Shown here piece after piece: positions 51,026 to 61,036 of a stretch of 64,000 bases of DNA (the first letter of the stretch is position 1; every line of letters starts with the position of its first letter). A model generated the notes under the pieces. The model was not told where the DNA came from. It saw only the letters and a list, made by a program, of their open reading frames with translations, and made no database searches. The DNA is from Planctomycetota bacterium (GTDB lineage Bacteria; Planctomycetota; GCA-2746535): NCBI GenBank assembly GCA_002746535.1, contig NVWA01000082.1, positions 1 through 64,000 on the forward strand, read 5' to 3'. A program made the position numbers and the translations under genes.

Positions 51026-54000
51026 TTAATTTTGTGCGAAACTAATATCCCAGTTCATTTCATATACAATAAATCTTTGATCATCTTTTAGTCCAGATCC
51101 AATTAAGTATTGGCCATTATCGGTAAATTTTAAATTTTTAATTCCTGCCGTAAATGCTTTGTGTCTGAATAAAACAGAAGAAGTATTTATATCTACAATA
51201 CTGGTATATCCATCGTAGTCACCAATGGCAATGAAATTTGAATTTGGAGCAAACTCTATATTTGATATGGATGTATCAAAAGGAATATTAGTCATTTTTT
51301 CTGATGTGAATGCATTCCAAATAGAAGTGTCACCATCTAAGTTTGTTTGGGCAATCAGACGTCCATGTTGAGAGAAAGCTATACTGCTAATGGGAGATTT
51401 GCTACCTTTGAAATTTCTAAGAATGGTGTTTTGTTCTAACGAATATATTTGAAGAAAGTTTTCATGTCGAATTAAGATGTTATTTCCTGCTTTATAATTC
51501 AATACTTGTTTTGCTGTGACGCCAAATTCATCCTTCAAAAGAATCTTTTTTCCTTTTATATCAAATAATATTGCTTGGCCTGTGTGATCCAAACAAATTA
51601 AATTATTGTTTCCGATAATGTCAAAGCTGATAATATCCCCTCGAATTGGTACATTAATTGATTGGCACGTTTTAGTTTTGACATCCCATATATTTATTTC
51701 GTAATCATTATTAATAAATATATATGATTCGACATCATTATTTAATGGGATTGTTTTTATCGACTTTATAGGAAAACTATGCGGAATTTTTTTTGTTTCT
51801 TTTGAATTTAATTCCCATTTTAAAAGGTGTTCGGCTAGTGGAAATAAGATTGTATGGTTATCTTCAAAAATTATATTTTTGATTGATTGGTGCATGTGAG
51901 CTGGTATATGATATTTATACCAGCAGTCGTTTAGATTTTTTAATTCACCATGGGGGGAAACTTTATATAAAAGTTCAATGGCTTTTTGAGACCTTGCGAA
52001 TCCCCTTACACTTAATGATTCTTTTATGCTTATATAAGCTTCAGAATAGTTTTTTAATTTTATGTTTTCTGAGGCTTCATTTAATAATACGTCAAATTCT
52101 TTTTCTGGTTTAACAGCAGATGCATTTAAAGAAGGTTTGCAATAAATATAATTGAGTAAGGGTAGTTTGGGATAAAAGTAAATCCCATTAACTAATTTAT
52201 GATCGTTCGTGTAAGCAACAAAATTATCATTAAAGGAAGATAAGTGGATGTGCTCAAAAGGACACTTAAATGAGGATAATAACTTCCGATCTTTTTTTTG
52301 CCAGAATGACAAGTAATTGTTTTCGTGCAGAACAATAAAATTTTCTACATTTAGAGGATTCTCTTTGCGGTGAGGAATAATTTTTTTGCATAAACCTAAG
52401 TCAGATTTAAAAGTTTCTGATGTGATGCCCATTAGTGTATCGATCATCAAAATAGTTCCGCTGTCGTCACCAATTATAATGGTGCTTTCATCTAAAAAAT
52501 CAAATGTTGTGATCTTTTGACAGTCTGGAGTAATGCTGATTAATTCTTCTCCATCTTCTATGGAATAAATTTTAATGTCTCCATCTTTAAAGTTTACGCC
52601 TAAATAATTTTCTTGATATGAAACAGCAATATTTATTATTTCCTGATTGGTAGTGATAGGGAATGTTTTTTGTTTATCATTTTTAATGTCCCATGCGACA
52701 ACATTATTTTTTATATCTAATATTACAATTAAAGAGTCTTTAGGAGAGATTGAATTTTTACTAATATTAATGGGGTGGCTATAGGTTAAAATTTCCTCTT
52801 GAGTTTTTAAGTCATGTACCGATATTTTTCTTTTCTTTATGATAGCGATTTGTTGCTTGTAATGAAAAGGTGTAATATTGGATATGGTTCCTTGTCCGTT
52901 GGAAACTAAAGATTCGGTATTTGAATGGAGCTCGTAGGAGATAACTTTTTTCTGATCAAAACACCAAATGGCAAATTGGCCTTTATTACTTGAGCTGAAA
53001 AATATATTCTCTTTTTTTCCTTTTTTAATCTGTTTAATTTCTTTTGTTCTTTTTGTTATCAATGGTAATCCGGGGTGATGAGCGATCAGCAATGATTTCA
53101 TAATTTGATGTTCAGATTTAAATCCTTGTGGGTCGATGTTTTTATATGTGTTTGGGTATTTGCTGCAAACTTTTTCATATAGTTCTTTGGCGCTTTGATG
53201 ATTACCACTAAAGTAAAAGATACTGCTATATGATAAGAGTAATTCTGGACCTGGAGGAGCAACTTGCGCGGCTTGAACAAAGGCTTTCATCCCTTCGTCC
53301 ATATCATCTGATAACATGTGGGAAATGGCTAGTAGGTTAATTAGAAAAGATGAGTTTTTGTAATTTTCATATTCCAAGATCATCGTTATCGCTTCTTGAT
53401 ATTTACCGTGATACATCAAAAGAATAATATAGTTTTGTAAATATTGAATGCTGTCTGGATTTCTAAGTTTTTGCTCTGATACAAATTCAATGAATTTTGT
53501 GTCGCTTAATTGATGATATTGCCATTGTCTTAAATAATAATTAAAATTAATTTGAAAATGATTTGGATAAGAATGATGTGCTTTTGTAAGCATTTCATCT
53601 GCATCGCGGTCAAAGCCAAGTTCTAATAATGATATTGAATAATTATTTTTGGTTTCGGGATTAATATGGGTGCTATATTCTTCTGCGGTTGGAACGGATT
53701 TATTAGTAATTTTTTTATAAATATTTTTTAAATCAAAAAGAATGTCATTAAAATTTTGATATCTTTTACTGATATCTTTTTCGATACATCTTAAAATTAT
53801 TCTTTTTAAACTTGGGGGAAATGTTTTTAAGAAATTTGTCGGATTTGGTGGGTCAGCAAATGAATGAAGTTGTAGCATCTTGTATAATCCATCATCATCC
53901 TTTTTTAGAAACGGTCGACGACTACAAGCCATTTCGAATAGCATTATGCCAAAACTATAAATGTCTGACCCGGCACCGACATCGCTTGATGCTTCCCATT

Positions 54001-55738
54001 GTTCTGGAGACATATATTCTGGAGTCCCCATAGCACAATTATCTGTCGAGATATCTCCTCTTGACTTTTTTCTAATGTTTGCAAGATTTCGTTTAATGGG
54101 CTCTTCATATGAGTGGGCCATTTTTACTAAACCAAAATCCGTTATTTTGAGATTTTCATCTTTATCTATTAGGCAATTTGAAGGTTTTATATCTCGATGG
54201 ATGACACCTCGGCGATGGGCATATTGAATACCCATGCAAAACTGTGTTGCAAACTTTAATAGAATTTCTATGGAGTTTATTTTCCCTTTATAAATCCAAT
54301 CGTATAGAGTTCCATTATCAATGTATTCAATAAATATTCTTGGTATTCCTTCAATCTTTTTTACAAAATAGCAAGAAGCAATGTGTGGATGAACACCCAA
54401 AGAAATCCAAGTAGTAGCTTCCCTTATAAACCTTTGCATTGTAGATTCATCTTCATTGTCTGAAAGTAAAGGAGATTTCATGGCCAATTTTACTTGCCAG
54501 GTACGATGTCTTAAGAAATATACAGAACCCATTCCACCTTTTGTGTAGCCAAAGATTGTCAGCATTTCATCGATAGGATCTCCGATTTTCCATTCTTGGA
54601 TATAATTTTTCTTAGACTGGGGAGGGGATACTTCTGAATCAGTATTATTATTTCTAGTTGACAGATCTTCTGAAGAATATCTTGTGCTCTGTTCGATGGT
54701 AGGTCTTGTATTGCTTAAAACCTTAAATTTTGAAGTAGTGGGGGGAGCATCACTTTTTGAAATTAACATTTGAAGTTTAGTCGAAGAAAGTTCATCTTCT
54801 ACCATTTCATAAGAATCAGTACTCGCCATAACAGGTTCTAGTGATTCTTCAGTATAGTTTGTGGAGAAAATGGTAATGCTGCCATCGCTTGACCCAGCAG
54901 CAACTTGAGCAAGTGCACCACAAGCGGCAATACATGTTATGCCACTACCATGCCGGCTATCTTGAAAAATTGTTTTATTTGTAGAAATATCAATCACGAA
55001 AAAATCACCTCTTAGATCGCCACAAAATAAAAATTGATTGTCCGATGAGAATTGAGCAGCTGTGATTTTATAGGAGGAAACAAAATGAGTAATTAAAGGT
55101 TTTGATTCTCCCGTCAACCAGATATTAATTTGTCCTTCATTTGATCCAGCACAAATTAATTCTAAATTTGGGGAAGCTACCACAGTAGAAATATTAGAAA
55201 AATTAGAGACAAAAGTATTTACCAAATCGCCCGTCCAAGGGGACCAAATTTTAATGGTTGCATCATTGTGAGCAGTAATAAAAAACTTATCATGGTTTGA
55301 AAAGCAGAAAGCATTTATGGTGTTTGTGTGTAAGCTGATTTCGGAAACAATCATACCATCAATAGTATGATTGATGGTTAATGTTCTTTTGTCTTTCTGA
55401 GAGACTATTAATTGACCAGTATAAGAGAATGGGTGTGATCCATATCCTTTTATAGAGTGTTGATACAAGCAAGTGTAGTCAGAAGTCCTCCAAGCTTTTA
55501 TCGAATTATCACGTCCGATAGTAAAAAAATTTAATATATCTTCGGTAAATGAAATATCATCAATCCAATTATTGTGGGACTTTATATTTTGATGAGTTTT
55601 GAAATTATTTGTATCTAATATTTTTATGGTTCCATCGCCAGAACAAGTTGCTAGTTGCTGTAATTCTGGTGCATAAGATATCTTATTTACAACGCCTCTA
55701 TGTAAATGTAAATGATGCAGAAATGTTACACTAGTCAA
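51026..55738 (-). CDS. giant cytoplasmic Ser/Thr kinase with WD40 propellers on both sides
   Basis: A 1570-residue protein. An N-terminal WD40 propeller (about 8-300: CSGDGTIKILD, AHNDATIKIW) is followed by a linker and a Hanks-type kinase (about 390-665) with GGMGSV, the Lys in LAMKSP, HRDIKPSN near 513 and DFG near 531. A TPR-like helical region follows (about 690-890), then two further propeller regions (about 915-1180 and 1265-1560) separated by a short helical block. There is no membrane segment. A TTG start with no earlier ATG in frame retains the first blade. It follows another kinase gene by 20 nt, probably in one transcript. Substrate unknown. Confidence 0.88.
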   Translation of the reverse strand: MTSVTFLHHLHLHRGVVNKISYAPELQQLATCSGDGTIKILDTNNFKTHQNIKSHNNWIDDISFTEDILNFFTIGRDNSIKAWRTSDYTCLYQHSIKGYGSHPFSYTGQLIVSQKDKRTLTINHTIDGMIVSEISLHTNTINAFCFSNHDKFFITAHNDATIKIWSPWTGDLVNTFVSNFSNISTVVASPNLELICAGSNEGQINIWLTGESKPLITHFVSSYKITAAQFSSDNQFLFCGDLRGDFFVIDISTNKTIFQDSRHGSGITCIAACGALAQVAAGSSDGSITIFSTNYTEESLEPVMASTDSYEMVEDELSSTKLQMLISKSDAPPTTSKFKVLSNTRPTIEQSTRYSSEDLSTRNNNTDSEVSPPQSKKNYIQEWKIGDPIDEMLTIFGYTKGGMGSVYFLRHRTWQVKLAMKSPLLSDNEDESTMQRFIREATTWISLGVHPHIASCYFVKKIEGIPRIFIEYIDNGTLYDWIYKGKINSIEILLKFATQFCMGIQYAHRRGVIHRDIKPSNCLIDKDENLKITDFGLVKMAHSYEEPIKRNLANIRKKSRGDISTDNCAMGTPEYMSPEQWEASSDVGAGSDIYSFGIMLFEMACSRRPFLKKDDDGLYKMLQLHSFADPPNPTNFLKTFPPSLKRIILRCIEKDISKRYQNFNDILFDLKNIYKKITNKSVPTAEEYSTHINPETKNNYSISLLELGFDRDADEMLTKAHHSYPNHFQINFNYYLRQWQYHQLSDTKFIEFVSEQKLRNPDSIQYLQNYIILLMYHGKYQEAITMILEYENYKNSSFLINLLAISHMLSDDMDEGMKAFVQAAQVAPPGPELLLSYSSIFYFSGNHQSAKELYEKVCSKYPNTYKNIDPQGFKSEHQIMKSLLIAHHPGLPLITKRTKEIKQIKKGKKENIFFSSSNKGQFAIWCFDQKKVISYELHSNTESLVSNGQGTISNITPFHYKQQIAIIKKRKISVHDLKTQEEILTYSHPINISKNSISPKDSLIVILDIKNNVVAWDIKNDKQKTFPITTNQEIINIAVSYQENYLGVNFKDGDIKIYSIEDGEELISITPDCQKITTFDFLDESTIIIGDDSGTILMIDTLMGITSETFKSDLGLCKKIIPHRKENPLNVENFIVLHENNYLSFWQKKDRKLLSSFKCPFEHIHLSSFNDNFVAYTNDHKLVNGIYFYPKLPLLNYIYCKPSLNASAVKPEKEFDVLLNEASENIKLKNYSEAYISIKESLSVRGFARSQKAIELLYKVSPHGELKNLNDCWYKYHIPAHMHQSIKNIIFEDNHTILFPLAEHLLKWELNSKETKKIPHSFPIKSIKTIPLNNDVESYIFINNDYEINIWDVKTKTCQSINVPIRGDIISFDIIGNNNLICLDHTGQAILFDIKGKKILLKDEFGVTAKQVLNYKAGNNILIRHENFLQIYSLEQNTILRNFKGSKSPISSIAFSQHGRLIAQTNLDGDTSIWNAFTSEKMTNIPFDTSISNIEFAPNSNFIAIGDYDGYTSIVDINTSSVLFRHKAFTAGIKNLKFTDNGQYLIGSGLKDDQRFIVYEMNWDISFAQN

Positions 55739-55758
55739 ATGAGGAAACCTGAAAAAGA

Positions 55759-56847
55759 TTATTTATTTATGACAATGGTTTCATTTGTTTGAAATGAAAA
55801 TCTCTTTTTATCAAATACTCTTTTCAATTCATCTTTGAGATTCCATAATGACATCCGAGAGTCCAATGATGTCATGAATTCACTTAGGTCATCAGACATA
55901 TCTTGATATTTTTGATACCTTTTCTTTGGGTTTAATCGAAGTGCTTTATTAATTATTTTACTTAGTTCTGTAGGGATCTTATTATCAGCATGCTTTGGGT
56001 CGAAATCAAGATTGTCAATTAAGTGGCTTCGAAGAGCGATGAAGCCTTCATGACTATGTATTTTTTTCATAGCCAAATTCATTTCATCAATCGGGAAAAG
56101 TGTTTGTTGAGTTAGTAGTTCGAAAAAAATTACTCCGACACTAAATATATCAGTAGTTTGATGAACAATTCCTTTTTCCTGATCATATCCATGCCCCTTG
56201 CCCTTTAGCTGTTCAGGTGAACAATAAGCGAGTTTCCCAATGACAATTTTCTTTTCTAATTTAAAGTCTTTTTTATAGGCTAATCCAAAGTCGGCGATTT
56301 TGATGATGCCATTTCTCGAGAGAAGAATGTTAGAAGGGCATAAATCCCGGTGAACTATTTTTAATGATTCATTGGTTTCAAAATCAATTTCATCAAAAGC
56401 AGCTCTAAGTCCATTTAATACCTGTAGAATAATTAAGCAGCAATAAATATAATATTGATTCACTTCTGGAAGCTTGGCATTTTCTCGAGTAAAAACAGTA
56501 CTTTTACCTTTTAGATTATCTTCGGCAGAATATTTAATAAATTGATCAAGAGATAAACCATCGATATAGTCATATTCAATATATAAGTAGCCATCTTTTA
56601 TAAATGTTGTGTTAACAAAAATAATATTGGAATGATGTATTTTACTAACAAGGGTAGCCTCTCGAACGATTTGATGTATATCTTCTCCTTCACCAATCAA
56701 TAATGCTTTTAGCGCGACTTCCTTTTTGATTAAACCATCGGTTCGTAAAGCATAGTAAACAGTGCCATTAGTACCTTTGCCTAAAATTTTTATATTTGTA
56801 TACTTGATGATTTGCGTTACATCTAAGCTTTGACCTTCAGTTAGCAT
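55759..56847 (-). CDS. Ser/Thr protein kinase with Cys in the catalytic loop
   Basis: A 362-residue Hanks-type kinase: Gly loop GKGTNGTV (23-30), Lys47 (VALK), HRDLCPSN at 166-173, DFG at 186-188, and APE-like CSPEQ. The catalytic-loop Lys of HRDLKPSN is Cys170; the base Asp168 and Asn173 are intact. Variants of this Lys occur in some bacterial kinases. There is no membrane segment or sensor domain, so regulation probably comes through a partner, perhaps the WD40 kinase encoded 20 nt downstream. Confidence 0.87.
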   Translation of the reverse strand: MLTEGQSLDVTQIIKYTNIKILGKGTNGTVYYALRTDGLIKKEVALKALLIGEGEDIHQIVREATLVSKIHHSNIIFVNTTFIKDGYLYIEYDYIDGLSLDQFIKYSAEDNLKGKSTVFTRENAKLPEVNQYYIYCCLIILQVLNGLRAAFDEIDFETNESLKIVHRDLCPSNILLSRNGIIKIADFGLAYKKDFKLEKKIVIGKLAYCSPEQLKGKGHGYDQEKGIVHQTTDIFSVGVIFFELLTQQTLFPIDEMNLAMKKIHSHEGFIALRSHLIDNLDFDPKHADNKIPTELSKIINKALRLNPKKRYQKYQDMSDDLSEFMTSLDSRMSLWNLKDELKRVFDKKRFSFQTNETIVINK

Positions 56848-57013
56848 AAATACTCTTAATTGAAAAATTACTTTTATAAAATAACTTATATTTTAATCAA
56901 TATTATGAATTATCGGCAAGAAAAAGCACTTCTTTGAATCAATGATGAGTAATTTACTTCACTTCTTAGTGGGATATAATTGAAAATGATTCATACAGCC
57001 GTATTGTTAATTA

Positions 57014-58423
57014 TTATTCAGACAATAGTTTTAAAGATTCTTCTGTGCTGGCCTTGGCATTTGCCAATTTTTTAAAGGCTTGAACATCTTCTTGTTTAGA
57101 CTTTTTTGAATCGATAAGTTTATCCGCGGCTCGCAAGAGCTCCTGAAGCATGGTTAAATTATCAGCATTATAGATGAATCCATTACTAATTTTTCCTAGT
57201 TGCTCATGCAGATCACCTAAAGTTGGGTCTTCAAGCTTTTTCATTAGTTTTTCTTTTGACTTTTTAGCGACTTTTTCTTTGGCTTTTTCAGCATTTTTAA
57301 GTTGCAGCTTTTCGTCAATAGCTTGATTCAAAAATTTAACTTCTCTATCACCAATTTCGTTTTTCGTAAGAGCATCCTGAATAATTGCTTGGAAATCTTT
57401 TAATTGCTTTTCAATATCTTCTGACTTGACGTCAAATTGATCGATTTGGGTGGATAGAGTTTTTGATTGTATTCGCCATTCTTTAATTAATAGCTTCTTG
57501 GTTTCATGTGACTTCTTTTTCTTTTCATCTTCTCGTCTTGAGATTGGAGATACAGCAGAGAATAACTTTTGAACGCCCCAAGGAGGAAGGTTACCTTCTT
57601 CTTCTAAACTTTTCGCTTTTTGACGAATAGATTTTAATTGATTTAGAACTTCACCAGAAACTTCTTCATTTGATTCTGATAATTCCATGATTTTTTTTGC
57701 GTCTTCTAGTAGGTCGATAAGATATTTTTTCTTTTCAGACTTTTCGTTTTCCCAATCTTTTTTGAGTTTATCTCTGATGACGGCGGCCTTATTATAGATA
57801 TCTTGAATTTCTTTTCTTATATTTTTATATGGTCTAACGCTAATCTGATTATTTTCATTTTGCTTGACAACTTTATTTTTAAATTTAGTGACCTTGTTCC
57901 ATAATTGGTTGACGTTGCATTCTGGTAGATCAATCTCTTTTTTAAACTCCTCTAATTCTTGAGTAACGTCTTTTAGAAGATTCTCCTTAAATTCTGGGCA
58001 TACCATTTGATTTGCATCAGTAGCTCTAAACCAGCTTTGTGTTTGCTGACATTTTCTTAATGGGTAGTACTTTTTGCTGACAAAGTGCCAGTCGTCAAAC
58101 TTGATTTTATTTTCAGTTTTCTCTTCAATTTTGCGTTGAACAAGTTCTGTTTCATGTTCAACTTTATCTCTAATATTTTTCCAAAGAAACTCTTGCCATC
58201 CTCTATCTTTTGCTATTTCATCGATCATGGCATTGGGGATCTTTTTTTCATCAAAGATAATAACTTGTACTTTATTGTTTTGATCCTTTTGTGATTCTTT
58301 AGGAACTAATCGTACGATTGAATTTTCTTTGTTTGTGTATAATCCAGGTTTAATGATGATTACATCTTCTTTAGTTTTTTCATTTTCACTGTTTTTGTTT
58401 TCTGATGTAGAGAGTTCCGACAT
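57014..58423 (-). CDS. charged coiled-coil protein, unknown
   Basis: A 469-residue Lys/Glu-rich, almost entirely helical protein with several coiled-coil stretches (about 155-260, 300-400). The N-terminal part (about 45-130) has a more ordered segment with conserved-looking Trp and Cys residues (WFRATDANQMVCPEF). No signal peptide or membrane helix. Not recognised; it lies upstream of the two kinase genes on the same strand, 166 nt away, and may be their scaffold or target. Confidence 0.6.
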   Translation of the reverse strand: MSELSTSENKNSENEKTKEDVIIIKPGLYTNKENSIVRLVPKESQKDQNNKVQVIIFDEKKIPNAMIDEIAKDRGWQEFLWKNIRDKVEHETELVQRKIEEKTENKIKFDDWHFVSKKYYPLRKCQQTQSWFRATDANQMVCPEFKENLLKDVTQELEEFKKEIDLPECNVNQLWNKVTKFKNKVVKQNENNQISVRPYKNIRKEIQDIYNKAAVIRDKLKKDWENEKSEKKKYLIDLLEDAKKIMELSESNEEVSGEVLNQLKSIRQKAKSLEEEGNLPPWGVQKLFSAVSPISRREDEKKKKSHETKKLLIKEWRIQSKTLSTQIDQFDVKSEDIEKQLKDFQAIIQDALTKNEIGDREVKFLNQAIDEKLQLKNAEKAKEKVAKKSKEKLMKKLEDPTLGDLHEQLGKISNGFIYNADNLTMLQELLRAADKLIDSKKSKQEDVQAFKKLANAKASTEESLKLLSE

Positions 58424-58615
58424 GCAATTGAATCCAATTTATTGTTAGGTGTATGACATAGTAATAGAGAAGCAAAAAGACTGAGGAAATTATATTCAAA
58501 GGGAAATTGATTGCAAGGTACAATCACTTTGCAAATTGAAATTATAATACCTTGTTCTTTGAACCCAAAATCTTAAAATAACTGCTTTAAAAACAATGGG
58601 TTATGAAGTACTGTC

Positions 58616-59647
58616 GTGAGTCAAATTATATACCGAATTATTGATGCAAATGTTAACCGATTAAAGGAAGGATTGCGGGTTATTGAGGAGTGGTGTAGGT
58701 TTAGTTTAGACAATAAAAACTATTCAAATATTTGCAAAAATACTCGCCATAAAATCATTGAAATTTGCCAGCAATCAAAAATTCCTTTTTCTGAATTAAT
58801 ATCAGCTCGCGATACTGATAATGATGTTGGTGTAAATATTTCTTCTAGGAATGAATATGAAAGAGAAAATATTTTTAGTGTTTTAAAAGCAAATTTTAAT
58901 AGAGTTCAAGAATCCTTGCGTGTTCTAGAGGAATATTCAAAAATATTTAAAAATGGAAAGCCATTTGAAACAATTCGGTATGAAATGTATACATTAGAGA
59001 AAAATATTTTTTCTAATCTTAAAAAGAAAGATTTAAATTCGAATATTTATGTACTTTTAACCGAAGAGTTGTGTGAACTTTCAATATTGGATTGTTTGCA
59101 AAAATTACTTGAATCCGGAGCAAAATTATTCCAGTTGAGAGAAAAAAATAAAAGTGAGTCTGAATTTTATGAATTGGGCACAAAAATAATGGGGTTGGTC
59201 AAAGAATATGACGGAACAGTTATTGTAAATGATAATCTTGGTGTTGCATTGGCAATAGGGGCAGATGGCGTACATCTAGGAATTAATGATTTGCCTCTTG
59301 AAAAAGTTGGTGAATTAGTGCCTTTGGATTTTATTATTGGCGCAACAGTTCATGATTTGAATGATTTGAAAGTAATTCCAGATCGAATTGATTATATTGG
59401 AATTGGTCCATGCTTTGATAGCTTGACTAAACCACAATTGAAAAGTGAAGGATTTGAATTCATAAAAGAAATCAATGATAAAAGTGATTTTTTAACTTTT
59501 TGTATTGGCGGAATTGATTTGGAAAATTGTTCGAATTTACTTTCACTCAACATGAATCAATTTGCTATTTGCTCAGCAATTATCGGCAGTTCAAACCCAG
59601 ACAAAGAATACCAAAATTTACTTCAAACTATAAATGAATCCTGTTAA
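58616..59647 (+). CDS. thiE: ThiD2-ThiE fusion, thiamine-phosphate synthase
   Basis: A 343-residue protein. Residues about 1-130 (YRIIDANVNRLKEGLRVIEEW) match the ThiD2 domain found fused to ThiE in several phyla; residues about 140-343 are thiamine-phosphate synthase: QLREKNKSE, VNDN, DGVHLGINDLP, GATVH, IGIGPCFDS, GGID. It couples hydroxymethylpyrimidine diphosphate and thiazole phosphate. GTG start. The PTxK loop of ThiE is altered (CFDSLTKPQ). No TPP riboswitch is visible upstream. The poly(A) polymerase gene follows after 15 nt. Confidence 0.88.
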   Translation: MSQIIYRIIDANVNRLKEGLRVIEEWCRFSLDNKNYSNICKNTRHKIIEICQQSKIPFSELISARDTDNDVGVNISSRNEYERENIFSVLKANFNRVQESLRVLEEYSKIFKNGKPFETIRYEMYTLEKNIFSNLKKKDLNSNIYVLLTEELCELSILDCLQKLLESGAKLFQLREKNKSESEFYELGTKIMGLVKEYDGTVIVNDNLGVALAIGADGVHLGINDLPLEKVGELVPLDFIIGATVHDLNDLKVIPDRIDYIGIGPCFDSLTKPQLKSEGFEFIKEINDKSDFLTFCIGGIDLENCSNLLSLNMNQFAICSAIIGSSNPDKEYQNLLQTINESC

Positions 59648-59662
59648 GGTCGTCATCGAATT

Positions 59663-60964
59663 GTGAATAAAATAAACTTAGATGATATTGATCAATCAGC
59701 CAAAACAGTATTGGAAGGATTGCATGAGAATGGCTACGATGCCTATATCGTTGGTGGAGCAGTTAGAGATCTTTTATTAGGCCGTAAACCTAAAGATTTT
59801 GATATTGTCACAAATGCTACCAATAGTCAAATCGCGGGTATCTTTGAAGAATGTGAATTAATTGGAAGAAGATTTCCAATTGCTTTGATTCATTTCAAAG
59901 GACATTATGTAGAAGTCTCTACATTTGCCTCTGAATTTTCAGATCAGGAATTAAACGAAAAAGAATTACGTGTCAAAGGGCGGGATCGAATTCCAGGCAC
60001 AATTGAAGAAGATTCCGCTAGAAGAGACTTTACGATAAACGCACTTTTTTATGATATTAAAAATGGCAACATTCTTGATTTTGAAAATGGATTAAGTGAT
60101 TTAAAAGATGGTCTGTTAAAAATGATTGGAGATCCGGAATTAAAAACTAAAGAAGATCCCGTGCGAATATTAAGAGGATATCGACAATTATTTCAAATGA
60201 ATTTAACACTTGATGAAGAAACCTCTAAGGCGTTTGAAAATAATTCTCAAGCGGTAGATTCTTGTTCAGTCTCTAGATTAAGAGAAGAGATTAATAAAAT
60301 ATTTAAAAGTACTGTTTGTCATTTAATTTTTCCAAAATTAATTTCTCTTGGGATATTTGAAAAGAGTTTACCTGAATTCTTTAAGTTTATGGAAAATGAA
60401 TTTAGTATTGATAGTAAATTTAATTTGCTTGCTGTGTTGATAAAAGTGGATGATTTGATTTTAAAATATAAAAAGATCCGAGAACCTATCTTATATATTT
60501 CGCTTTTACTTCCATATTTAAGTAGAGAATTTAGTGATCTTTGGATTAAGCGACCTGAATATCAAGAGATGAGACTATTCAATGAAAAAATTAGTGAAAT
60601 GTGGATTGAATTGTCTGTTAAAAAATGGGTCAAAAGAAAAATAACAGATATGTTATGGTCTCAAAGTAGGCTATTACAAGTCAAAGAAAAAATGCCCAGA
60701 GCTTTGGTCGTTTATAAAGAATATTTTTTAGATTCATTTCGTTTTTTAAGGTTTAAAAGTGAATTGGAAGGTATATATGAAGCTGAAGTGATTTTTTGGA
60801 GTACGATTAGGCATTATTCCCACATCATAAAACCCGTATGGGAAAGTTATTCAAAAGGTGAGGTTTTAACTAAAGATGAAATTTTGTTTTTTAATAAGAA
60901 ATTGAAAAGTCATAAAAAAAGTAAACCTTCCTACTATAAAAAGAATAAAAAAAAATCGCATTAA
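59663..60964 (+). CDS. pcnB: poly(A) polymerase / tRNA nucleotidyltransferase family (PcnB-like)
   Basis: A 433-residue class II nucleotidyltransferase: VGGAVRDLLLG with GG and RD, the metal pair in KDFDIVTNAT, and RRDFTINALFYD. The segment ELIGRRFPIALIHF followed by VEVSTF is closer to PcnB than to CCA-adding enzymes. A basic C-terminal tail (about 410-433) fits RNA binding. GTG start, 15 nt after thiE, so probably co-transcribed. Confidence 0.85.
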   Translation: MNKINLDDIDQSAKTVLEGLHENGYDAYIVGGAVRDLLLGRKPKDFDIVTNATNSQIAGIFEECELIGRRFPIALIHFKGHYVEVSTFASEFSDQELNEKELRVKGRDRIPGTIEEDSARRDFTINALFYDIKNGNILDFENGLSDLKDGLLKMIGDPELKTKEDPVRILRGYRQLFQMNLTLDEETSKAFENNSQAVDSCSVSRLREEINKIFKSTVCHLIFPKLISLGIFEKSLPEFFKFMENEFSIDSKFNLLAVLIKVDDLILKYKKIREPILYISLLLPYLSREFSDLWIKRPEYQEMRLFNEKISEMWIELSVKKWVKRKITDMLWSQSRLLQVKEKMPRALVVYKEYFLDSFRFLRFKSELEGIYEAEVIFWSTIRHYSHIIKPVWESYSKGEVLTKDEILFFNKKLKSHKKSKPSYYKKNKKKSH

Positions 60965-61036
60965 TTTTTATTGTTTTCGAATTCATTCTTTAGAGATAAT
61001 ACCAGTAGTCTGCTTACTTAATTTATCAATTAGTAA

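Noticed and set aside
58424-58615. TPP riboswitch before the thiE fusion
   Set aside because: A CTGAGG-like string is present but the paired conserved segments of the THI element are absent.
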